Shown: in pieces, positions 6,178-11,708 of the stretch
Layout of the letters: each line of letters opens with the position of its first letter
Position numbering within the stretch: the stretch's first letter is position 1
Assembly (NCBI GenBank): GCA_027323595.1
Contig: DAHWBL010000154.1
Coordinates: 1 to 11,708, forward strand
Origin: Acetobacteraceae bacterium
GTDB lineage: Bacteria > Pseudomonadota > Alphaproteobacteria > Acetobacterales > Acetobacteraceae
DNA length: 11,708 nucleotides
Direction of reading: 5' to 3'
Notes under the pieces: generated by a model
What the model was told of the DNA's origin: nothing
Databases searched by the model: none
The model's input: only the letters and a program-made list of their open reading frames with translations
Position numbers and translations under genes: made by a program

Positions 6178-7111
6178 TCAGCACCGGGCCGGTGCCGGCG
6201 GCGTCGCCGTCGGCCTGGAGCTTCACCTCCGCGCCGTTCAGAATCTCGATGTGGCTGGCCCGGCGCAGCACCAGGCCCGGGACGCGCGGCAGCAGCCCCA
6301 GCGGCAGCGCCAGCCCGCACAGGGCGGTGGGCAGCGCGCCGCCATGGGCGAACAGCGCCACGATGAAGCCGGGGCGCGCGTGGTCGGCCTCGGCGGCGAG
6401 CAGATGGTTGCCGCCATATAGCCGGCCCTTGCAGATGATCGCGCTGGCCGCCTCGACGGGCGCGCCGTCCAGCCGCAGCGCCAGCGTCGGCCCGGTCCCG
6501 CGCGCCAGCTCGCGCGCGCCCTGCAAAGCATAGGCCCCCTGGCCGAACAGGCGCTTGAGCGTCGGCGACAGGTGATGCACCACCCGCGCGTCGAACCCTG
6601 CGCCCAGCATCTGCACGAACTGCCGCGACGGCCCCGCGCCAGGCCCGATGGATCGCGCGAGGCCGGGCAGCAGGTCGCGGGTGCGGCGGAAGGCGAGGCT
6701 GGCGGCGATGGCGCGCGGCTGTGCCGGCAGGCCCAGCTCATGGGCGAGCACGTTGGCGGTGCCGAGCGGGATGATGCCGAGCGCGCTGGTGCTGCCGGCC
6801 AGGCCCTGCGCCACCTCGGCGATGGTGCCGTCGCCGCCGGCGGCGACCACCAGCGCGCGGCCGGCGGCGGCGGCCGCGGCGGCGAGTTCGGTGGCATGGC
6901 CGCGGTGGCGGGTGCGGGCGATCTCGACGCGGATGGCGTTGCCGGCGAGCAGATCGAGCACCTGCCACAGCAGGGCGGCGCGGCGGCGGCCGGCGATCGG
7001 GTTGAAGATGACGAGCAGTGCGGCGCGCCCTCCCCGGCGGGCGGTGGAACCACCATCCATAGCCGCGCGCGGTTGCGCGGCGATGACATAAATGCGTCGG
7101 CGCGATGACAT
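6134..7111 (-). CDS. Lipid (diacylglycerol) kinase, YegS/BmrU family
   Basis: A soluble or peripheral kinase of the DAGK catalytic family. These enzymes phosphorylate diacylglycerol, or in some members sphingosine-like lipids, with ATP at the inner membrane. Read from the ATG at 7111 it has 325 residues. Family marks are NPIAG (37-41), the nucleotide-binding loop GGDGTIAE (92-99), PLGTANVLAHELGLP (115-129) and the C-terminal QADGD block. The domain really begins around residue 30, so ATG at 7060 (M18) is an equally good start. Neither has a clear Shine-Dalgarno sequence, and the 7111 start lies within a repeated putative operator. It is divergent from the phosphoesterase/glycosyltransferase pair, which suggests a shared lipid role: returning diacylglycerol to phosphatidate. 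Its 3' end overlaps the MFS gene convergently. Substrate specificity is inferred from the family. Confidence 0.87.
   Translation of the reverse strand: MSSRRRIYVIAAQPRAAMDGGSTARRGGRAALLVIFNPIAGRRRAALLWQVLDLLAGNAIRVEIARTRHRGHATELAAAAAAAGRALVVAAGGDGTIAEVAQGLAGSTSALGIIPLGTANVLAHELGLPAQPRAIAASLAFRRTRDLLPGLARSIGPGAGPSRQFVQMLGAGFDARVVHHLSPTLKRLFGQGAYALQGARELARGTGPTLALRLDGAPVEAASAIICKGRLYGGNHLLAAEADHARPGFIVALFAHGGALPTALCGLALPLGLLPRVPGLVLRRASHIEILNGAEVKLQADGDAAGTGPVLITDAPAPIPLVVPR
7080..7111. promoter_or_regulatory. 10-bp direct repeats in the divergent lipid-gene control region
   Basis: GCGATGACAT occurs at 7080-7089 and 7102-7111, exactly 22 bp apart, that is two turns of the helix. A shorter inverted copy, GTCATCG, is at 7139-7145. 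On the minus strand the repeats contain TGTCAT, the core of PhoB half-sites (CTGTCAT, usually every 11 bp). On the plus strand GGGTCAT-CGAA-ACTTCAC (7137-7154) has the TCA core repeated at 11 bp, but matches the Pho-box consensus only partly. They lie between the two divergent starts if the kinase begins at 7060. The regulator is not established. The rest of the 99-base gap 7112-7210 shows no convincing -35/-10 pair. Confidence 0.4.
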
Positions 7112-7210
7112 TGCCCGAATCGCGAAAACCTTGTGCGGGTCATCGAAACTTCACTGACGCGACGCGGCCGGGGTCGTATGTGCTGCCGCCCGAGCAGCCA
7201 GGACCCACAC

Positions 7211-8017
7211 ATGAACGCGCCGATCGGCAGGATGGCCTACCGCACCGTCTTTATTTCAGACACGCATCTGGGCACGCGCGGCGCGCGCAGCGATTTCCTG
7301 GTGGATTTCCTGCGCTCCATCCAGTGCGACACGCTGTATCTGGTCGGCGACATCATCGATGGCTGGCGGCTGCGCAAATCCTGGTACTGGGACGCGCAGT
7401 GCGACGAGGCGCTGCGCCTGGTGCTGAAGCTCGCGCGCAATGGCACCAGGGTGGTCTATATCCCCGGCAACCATGACGAGATGTTCCGCGGCTGGCTGCC
7501 GATGGGGCTCGAAGTGGGCGGCGTGCAGCTGCGGGCCGAGGATGTGCACACCACCGCCGACGGCCGGCGGCTGCTGGTGATGCATGGCGACGAATTCGAT
7601 TCGGTGGTGCGCTACGCACGGTTTCTCGCCTTGCTGGGCGATGGCGCCTACACGCTGGCGCTGCTGCTGAACCGGTATTTCAACGCCGTGCGGCGGCGGC
7701 TGGGCTATCCGTACTGGTCGCTGTCGGCGTGGCTGAAGCGGCAGGTGAAGGAGGCGGTGAAGGCGATCGCCCGGTTCGAGACCGCGCTGGTCGACGAGGC
7801 GCGCCGGCGCGGGCTGGACGGGGTGGTGTGCGGCCACATCCACCATGCCGAGATGCGCGATGTCGGCGGCGTGCTGTATCTCAATGACGGCGACTGGGTG
7901 GAGAGCTGCACCGCGCTGGTCGAGCACGAAGACGGGCGGCTGGAGCTGGTGGACTGGGCGGCGGCGCGGCGGCTGTCCTTCTTCGAGGCGCGCGGCGCGG
8001 AGTTGCAGCTTGCCTGA
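7211..8017 (+). CDS. plcP: COG2908 metallophosphoesterase, PlcP-like phospholipase C
   Basis: A 268-residue calcineurin-type phosphoesterase with the full di-metal set: D17-x-H19 (SDTHLG), D47 (VGDIID), GNHDE at 86-90, H125 (MHGDEFD) and H209-x-H211 (GHIHH). COG2908 members are often labelled UDP-2,3-diacylglucosamine diphosphatase (LpxH). Here the C-terminal YLNDGDWVESCTALVEH, the length and the adjacent GT4 gene fit PlcP, which removes the head group from phosphatidylcholine or related phospholipids to give diacylglycerol during phosphate starvation (Sinorhizobium meliloti SMc00171). Alphaproteobacteria generally use LpxI for the lipid A step, which also argues against LpxH. ATG at 7211 is chosen because AGGA (7199-7202) precedes it; the GTG at 7133 would add 26 residues unlike the family. 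It is divergent from the lipid kinase and nearly touches the glycosyltransferase. Substrate is inferred. Confidence 0.75.
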   Translation: MNAPIGRMAYRTVFISDTHLGTRGARSDFLVDFLRSIQCDTLYLVGDIIDGWRLRKSWYWDAQCDEALRLVLKLARNGTRVVYIPGNHDEMFRGWLPMGLEVGGVQLRAEDVHTTADGRRLLVMHGDEFDSVVRYARFLALLGDGAYTLALLLNRYFNAVRRRLGYPYWSLSAWLKRQVKEAVKAIARFETALVDEARRRGLDGVVCGHIHHAEMRDVGGVLYLNDGDWVESCTALVEHEDGRLELVDWAAARRLSFFEARGAELQLA

Positions 8018-8021
8018 CGGG

Positions 8022-9083
8022 ATGATGGAGCCGCTGATCCAGGCACAGCCAGGGATTGGCGGGAGGCGGATCCTGCTGGTCAGCGACGCCTGGGTGCCGC
8101 AGGTCAATGGCGTGGTGCGCACGCTGGCCACGCTGGCGCGCGAGCTTGGCGCGATGGGCCATGTGGTGGAGGTGATCGGGCCGGAGCGGTTCCGCACGCT
8201 GCCGTGCCCGACCTATCCCGATATCCGTCTGGCGCTGCGCCCCGGCCGGGGGCTGGCGCGCGCGGTGGCGGATTTCGCGCCCGGGCATGTGCACATCGCC
8301 ACCGAAGGGCCGCTGGGGATGGCGATGGCGCGGCTCGCCCGCCGGCGCGGCTGGCGCTTCACCACCTGCTTCGCCACCCGCTTTCCCGACTATATCGCCG
8401 CGCGCACCGGGCTGCCGGCGGGCTGGTTCTATGCCTGGCTGCGGCGCTTTCATAATCGCGGCGACGGCACGCTGGTCGCCACGATGAGCCTGGGCAGCGA
8501 GCTGGCCGGGCGGGGCTTTCGGGAGGTGCGGCCGTGGACGCGCGGGGTCGATCTGGCGGCGTTCCACCCGCAGGTGGCGGGTGTGGCGGACGCCTATCCG
8601 GGGCTGGCGCGGCCGATTTTCGCCTATGTCGGACGGGTGGCGGTGGAGAAGAACATCGAGGCGTTCCTGCGGCTCGATCTGCCCGGCAGCAAGGTGGTGG
8701 TGGGCGACGGGCCGCAGCGCGCGGCGCTGGAGCGGGCATTTCCGGCGGTGCGCTTCACCGGCGCGCGCTTCGGCGCGGCGCTGGCGGCGAGCTATGCGGC
8801 GGCGGACGTGTTCGTGTTTCCCTCGCGCACCGACACGTTCGGGCTGGTGCTGCTGGAGGCGCTGGCCTGTGGCACGCCGGTCGCGGCCTATCCGGTGACC
8901 GGGCCGGTGGATGTGCTGGCGGGGGCGGCGGGGCATGTGGGGATGATGGACACGGACCTGCGCCGCGCGGCGCTGGGCGCGCTGGGCGCGGACCCGGCGG
9001 TGTGCCGCGCCCATGCCGAGCGGTTTTCCTGGCGGGCCTGCGCCGAGCTGTTCCTGCGGCATCTGGTGCCTGCCGGAATCTAA
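8022..9083 (+). CDS. GT4 glycosyltransferase, Agt-like (diacylglycerol glycosyltransferase)
   Basis: A 353-residue GT-B fold glycosyltransferase of family GT4. The N-terminal acceptor domain starts with ILLVSDAWVPQVNGVVRTL. The C-terminal donor domain has GR205VAVEK210N, where R and K bind the sugar-nucleotide phosphates, and the acidic pair motif TDTFGLVLLEAL with E279. Family members transfer hexoses or uronic acids to lipids. Placed directly behind a PlcP-like gene, it resembles Agt of Agrobacterium and of marine alphaproteobacteria, which makes glucosyl- or glucuronosyl-diacylglycerol. The pair would replace phospholipids with glycolipids. The start is uncertain: ATG 8022 lies four bases after the plcP stop but has no good Shine-Dalgarno, while the in-frame TTG at 8010 overlaps plcP and has GGAG (7999-8002) at good spacing. 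Either way the genes are likely translationally coupled. Mannosyl- or other lipid glycosyltransferase activity is the alternative. Confidence 0.82.
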   Translation: MMEPLIQAQPGIGGRRILLVSDAWVPQVNGVVRTLATLARELGAMGHVVEVIGPERFRTLPCPTYPDIRLALRPGRGLARAVADFAPGHVHIATEGPLGMAMARLARRRGWRFTTCFATRFPDYIAARTGLPAGWFYAWLRRFHNRGDGTLVATMSLGSELAGRGFREVRPWTRGVDLAAFHPQVAGVADAYPGLARPIFAYVGRVAVEKNIEAFLRLDLPGSKVVVGDGPQRAALERAFPAVRFTGARFGAALAASYAAADVFVFPSRTDTFGLVLLEALACGTPVAAYPVTGPVDVLAGAAGHVGMMDTDLRRAALGALGADPAVCRAHAERFSWRACAELFLRHLVPAGI

Positions 9084-9087
9084 CCCG

Positions 9088-9117
9088 GCTTGCGCCCGGC
9101 CCCCGCTTGCGCCCGGC
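9088..9117 (+). repeat. 13-bp direct repeat in the hslV leader
   Basis: GCTTGCGCCCGGC is present at 9088-9100 and 9105-9117, a period of 17 bases, in the 58-base gap between the glycosyltransferase and hslV. The second copy supplies the proposed heat-shock -35 element. Confidence 0.7.
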
Positions 9118-9134
9118 GCGGCGGTGTCCCATCT
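9106..9134 (+). promoter_or_regulatory. Candidate heat-shock (sigma-32/RpoH) promoter for hslVU
   Basis: CTTGCGC (9106-9112), a 14-base spacer and TCCCATCT (9127-9134) match the sigma-32 pattern CTTGAAA...CCCCATNT at 4 of 7 and 7 of 8 positions. hslVU is a classical heat-shock operon. Transcription would begin near 9141, at the hslV ATG, and no Shine-Dalgarno sequence is present, so the message may be leaderless. Confidence 0.42.
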
Positions 9135-9141
9135 GGCGTGG

Positions 9142-9702
9142 ATGAACATTGCATCTCAGGCGCCCGACCTGGTCGGGTGGCACGGCACCACCATTTTATG
9201 TGTCCGCTCCGGCGGGCACGTCACCATGGCCGGCGACGGCCAGGTCACGCTCGGGCAGACCGTGATCAAGGCGAACGCGCGCAAGGTGCGGCGCATCGGC
9301 GGCGGCGACGTGCTGGCCGGGTTCGCCGGCGCCACCGCCGACGCCTTCACCCTGCTGGAGCGGCTGGAAGCCAAGCTGGAGCGCTATCCGGGGCAACTGG
9401 AGCGCGCCTGCGTCGAGCTGGCGAAGGATTGGCGCACCGATCGGTATCTGCGCCGGTTGGAGGCGATGCTGGCGGTGGCGGACGTGGCGCACAGCTTCAC
9501 CCTGACCGGGCAGGGCGACGTGCTGGAGCCGCAGGACGGGGTGATCGCGATCGGCTCGGGCGGCAATTACGCGCTGGCCGCGGCGCGCGCGCTGATGGGC
9601 ATCGAGGCGCTGTCGAGCGAGGAGATCGCCCGCCGCGCGATGGGCATCGCCGCGGAGATCTGTGTCTACACCAACCATAATCTCGTGGTGGAGACGCTGT
9701 GA
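9142..9702 (+). CDS. hslV: ATP-dependent protease, proteolytic subunit HslV (ClpQ)
   Basis: The 186-residue peptidase of the HslVU complex, a bacterial relative of the proteasome beta subunit. It forms a double hexameric ring that degrades misfolded and short-lived regulatory proteins in the cytoplasm. The N-terminal nucleophile is T16 in WHG-TTILCV. With a 15-residue propeptide removed, T16, D32 (AGDGQVT) and K48 (NARKVRR) become T1, D17 and K33, exactly the known catalytic set. The GSGGNYALAAARAL block and the final NHNLVVETL are also typical. ATG 9142 is chosen because the frame upstream is not conserved-looking; no Shine-Dalgarno sequence precedes it, and a heat-shock promoter candidate ends eight bases before. 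hslU begins on the last base of the hslV stop, so the two are translationally coupled. Confidence 0.95.
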   Translation: MNIASQAPDLVGWHGTTILCVRSGGHVTMAGDGQVTLGQTVIKANARKVRRIGGGDVLAGFAGATADAFTLLERLEAKLERYPGQLERACVELAKDWRTDRYLRRLEAMLAVADVAHSFTLTGQGDVLEPQDGVIAIGSGGNYALAAARALMGIEALSSEEIARRAMGIAAEICVYTNHNLVVETL

Positions 9703-11021
9703 TGGAGGTGCCGACCTTTTCGCCGCGCGAGATCGTGGGCGAGCTCGATCGCTTCATCGTCGGCCAGAACGACGCCAAGCGCGCGGTGGCGGTGGCGCTG
9801 CGCAACCGCTGGCGCCGCCAGCAGCTTCCCGATGAGCTGCGCGAGGAGGTGGTGCCCAAGAACATCCTGATGATCGGCCCGACCGGCTGCGGCAAGACCG
9901 AGATCGCGCGGCGGCTGGCCAAACTGGCGCAGGCGCCGTTCCTGAAGGTGGAGGCGACCAAGTTCACCGAGGTCGGCTATGTCGGGCGCGATGTGGAGAG
10001 CATCGTGCGCGACCTGGTCGAGGTGTCGATCAACATGCTGCGCGACAGCCGCCGCCGCGATGTGGCGGCACAGGCCGAGCTGGCCGCCGAGGAGCGGCTG
10101 ATCACCGCGCTGGTGGGCGAGAACGCGGCGGCCGACACCCGCGGCAAGTTCCGCCGGATGCTGCGCGGCGGCGAGCTGGAGGACAAGGAGCTGGAGATCG
10201 CGCTCAGCGAGCCGCCGGCGATGCCGATCGGGCAGTTCGACATGCCCGGCATGCCGCCTGGCCAGGCGATCAATCTGGGCGAGATGATGAAGGGGATGTT
10301 CGGCCGGCAGCCGAGCAAGCGCAGCATGCGGGTGGACGCGGCGCGCGCGGCGCTGCAACGCGAGGAGGCGGACCGGCTGCTCGACGCCGACAGCCTCGCC
10401 CGCGACGCGGTGGGCCACGCGCAGGACCACGGCATCGTGTTTCTCGATGAGATCGACAAGATCTGCGCGCGCACCGGCGAGGGCGGGGTGCGCGGCGGCG
10501 ACGTGTCGCGCGAGGGGGTGCAGCGCGACCTGCTGCCGCTGATCGAGGGCACCACGGTTTCCACCAAATACGGGCCGGTGCGCACCGACCATATCCTGTT
10601 CATCGCCTCGGGGGCGTTTCACATCGCCAAGCCGTCCGACCTGCTGCCCGAGTTGCAGGGGCGGCTGCCGATCCGCGTCGAGCTGGCCGCGCTGTCGCGC
10701 GACGATCTGCGCCGGATCATGACCGAGCCGGAACATTCGCTGTTGAAGCAGTATGTCGCGCTGATGCGCACCGAGGGGCTGGAGCTCGCCTTCGCCGATG
10801 ACGCGGTGGACGCGCTGGCGGAGCTTGCCGCCGACATCAATGAGCGGGTCGAGAACATCGGCGCGCGGCGGCTGGCCACGGTGCTGGAGCGGCTGCTGGA
10901 GGAGATCAGCTTCACCGCGTCGGACCGGGGCGGGCAGGCGGTGCTGGTGGATGCCGCGCTGGTGCGCGAGCGGGTGGCGCCGCTGGCCGGGCGCGGCGAT
11001 CTCAGCCGGTTCATCCTGTGA
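9702..11021 (+). CDS. hslU: ATP-dependent protease, ATPase subunit HslU (ClpY)
   Basis: The 439-residue AAA+ unfoldase that caps HslV and threads substrates into it. Domain order is as expected. The nucleotide-binding domain has the Walker A motif GPTGCGKT at 59-66 (Cys at a position usually Val) and the pore loop GYVG at 92-95. The inserted I domain covers about residues 110-240. Walker B is FLDEID at 247-252, followed by the SGAFHIAKPSDLLPELQGR sensor region. The C-terminus LSRFIL is the tail that docks into HslV and activates it. Length is near that of the E. coli protein. The ATG at 9702 shares its A with the hslV TGA stop and has GGTGGAG eight bases upstream; GTG at 9699 is less likely. 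sufE overlaps its end by four bases. Confidence 0.96.
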   Translation: MEVPTFSPREIVGELDRFIVGQNDAKRAVAVALRNRWRRQQLPDELREEVVPKNILMIGPTGCGKTEIARRLAKLAQAPFLKVEATKFTEVGYVGRDVESIVRDLVEVSINMLRDSRRRDVAAQAELAAEERLITALVGENAAADTRGKFRRMLRGGELEDKELEIALSEPPAMPIGQFDMPGMPPGQAINLGEMMKGMFGRQPSKRSMRVDAARAALQREEADRLLDADSLARDAVGHAQDHGIVFLDEIDKICARTGEGGVRGGDVSREGVQRDLLPLIEGTTVSTKYGPVRTDHILFIASGAFHIAKPSDLLPELQGRLPIRVELAALSRDDLRRIMTEPEHSLLKQYVALMRTEGLELAFADDAVDALAELAADINERVENIGARRLATVLERLLEEISFTASDRGGQAVLVDAALVRERVAPLAGRGDLSRFIL

Positions 11022-11485
11022 GTCTGGCGGAGCTGTCGGCATCGTTCGTGCGGCCGGCCGAGCCGAGCGCGGCCGCGGCGATCGGGGCGATCGGCGAGGA
11101 GCTTGAACTGTTCGACGACTGGATGGAGCGCTACCAGCAGATCATCGACTGGGGCCGGCGGTTGCCGGACTATCCGGCCGAGTGGGCGGATGCGGCGCAT
11201 CGCATCGAGGGCTGTCAGTCCAAGGTGTGGATGGCCGCGACGGCGGCGGAGGGCGCGCTGTATTTCGCCGGCGCGTCGGATGCGGCGATCGTCTCGGGGC
11301 TGGTGGCGCTGATGCTGCGGGTTTATTCCGGTCGGGAGCCGGCGGAAATTCTTGCCACGGACCCGGTTTTTCTGAAGGATCTGGGGCTGATCGAGGCGTT
11401 GTCCACCAATCGGGGCAACGGCATCGCGGCGATGGCGCGCGCGATCCAGGCGGCGGCGCGCGCGGCGGCTGGCGGCAATGGGTAG
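11018..11485 (+). CDS. sufE: SufE-type cysteine desulfuration protein
   Basis: A 155-residue SufE-family sulfur acceptor. It takes persulfide sulfur from a cysteine desulfurase (SufS or a CsdA-like enzyme), stimulates that enzyme and passes sulfur on to Fe-S cluster assembly. The catalytic cysteine is C66 in HRIEGCQSKVW, the family's hallmark. IDWGRRLPDYP, GLVALMLRVYSG and the closing FLKDLGLIEALSTNRGNGI also match. The start is a GTG that overlaps the hslU stop (GTGA). No Shine-Dalgarno sequence is obvious, so translation is probably coupled to hslU. The cysteine lies about 15 residues further in than in E. coli SufE because of an Ala/Pro-rich N-terminal extension. No other in-frame start exists before the domain except internal ones. 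No sufS or other suf genes are in the window. Confidence 0.93.
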   Translation: MSLAELSASFVRPAEPSAAAAIGAIGEELELFDDWMERYQQIIDWGRRLPDYPAEWADAAHRIEGCQSKVWMAATAAEGALYFAGASDAAIVSGLVALMLRVYSGREPAEILATDPVFLKDLGLIEALSTNRGNGIAAMARAIQAAARAAAGGNG

Positions 11486-11551
11486 ATACCGAACTTGATC
11501 CTGCCGCAGCGCGCGACCAGATCGAGAAGACATTTTGCGTCAGGAGGCACC

Positions 11552-11708
11552 ATGCGAGAGCCAGGACCCGATCATCCGATCAGCATTGTGCCCGCCGGGG
11601 CCACGGTTTCGGTGCATTTTGGCGGCATGGAGATTGCGCGCAGCGAACGCGCGCTGCGCATGCGCGAGACGACGATGGCGCCGGTGCTGTATGTGCCGCG
11701 GGAGGATG
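11552..11708 (+). CDS. DUF427 family protein, 3' end outside window
   Basis: The first 52 residues of a protein of the DUF427 family (Pfam PF04248, NTP_transf_9). The opening MREPGPDHPISIVP, then VSVHFGGMEIARSERALRMRET and the closing VLYVPRED are characteristic, with the conserved REDV-type turn just cut by the window's right edge. The biochemical role of this family is not established. The start is firm: AGGAGG at 11542-11547 lies four bases before the ATG. The 66-base gap after sufE holds no clear terminator or promoter. TTGATC at 11495 resembles a -35 box but has no good -10, so whether this gene belongs to the hslVU-sufE transcript is open. Confidence 0.85.
   Translation, partial: MREPGPDHPISIVPAGATVSVHFGGMEIARSERALRMRETTMAPVLYVPRED

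Noticed and set aside
7211..8017. Calling the phosphoesterase LpxH of lipid A synthesis
   Set aside because: It shares the COG2908 metal site, but the GHIHHAE...DGDWVESCTALVEH end, the GT4 neighbour and the usual use of LpxI in alphaproteobacteria favour PlcP. LpxH is not fully excluded.
8970..8987. 9-bp tandem GCGCTGGGC in the glycosyltransferase
   Set aside because: It encodes Ala-Leu-Gly twice in a normal alanine-rich helix; such short GC repeats are common here.
1..11708. Search for defence islands, phage, IS elements, CRISPR, toxin-antitoxin pairs or RNA genes
   Set aside because: No transposase, integrase, spaced repeats, terminal inverted repeats, tRNA-like fold or toxin-sized gene pair was found; all sizeable frames with domain support are accounted for.

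Overview
The window is high-GC, densely packed bacterial DNA with strong G/C third-position codon use. The protein set (HslVU with an HGTT-type HslV propeptide, SufE, a COG2908 phosphoesterase next to a GT4 glycosyltransferase, and vanillate-demethylase-like and SCOT-like catabolic enzymes) points to an alphaproteobacterium. Rhodospirillales/Acetobacteraceae is my best guess, but it rests on general resemblance only. I see no phage, IS element, CRISPR array, tRNA or rRNA.

Left part (1-6177), accessory/catabolic, all on +. A flavoprotein aromatic-type monooxygenase, cut by the window's left edge, is followed by a single-domain response regulator whose last codons and stop are triplicated as a 15-bp tandem repeat. 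Next come a VanA-type Rieske oxygenase without a visible reductase, a two-subunit succinyl-CoA:3-ketoacid CoA-transferase (scoAB) closed by a convincing intrinsic terminator, and a DHA2-type MFS exporter. The oxygenases, CoA-transferase and transporter suggest uptake, efflux or breakdown of aromatic or methoxylated acids, but no single complete pathway is visible.

Middle part (6134-9083), membrane-lipid genes. A YegS/BmrU-type lipid kinase lies on the minus strand, and its end overlaps the end of the MFS gene. Divergent from it is a tight pair: a COG2908 metallophosphoesterase resembling PlcP, the phospholipase C of phosphate-stress lipid remodelling, followed by a GT4 glycosyltransferase resembling Agt, which glycosylates diacylglycerol. 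Together the three would make diacylglycerol from phospholipid, turn it into a phosphorus-free glycolipid, or phosphorylate it back to phosphatidate. The divergent promoter region carries a 10-bp direct repeat, GCGATGACAT, exactly 22 bp apart. Its reverse strand contains TGTCAT, similar to PhoB half-sites.

Right part (9106-11708), housekeeping. hslV and hslU (the ATP-dependent two-component protease) and sufE (sulfur acceptor for Fe-S cluster assembly) form an overlapping series. A heat-shock (sigma-32-like) promoter candidate sits so close to the hslV start that its transcript would be leaderless. The window ends inside a DUF427-family gene with a strong ribosome binding site.

The most interesting item is the lipid module with its repeat-bearing control region. 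Other points worth checking are the 15-bp stop-codon repeats and the candidate leaderless hslV transcript.
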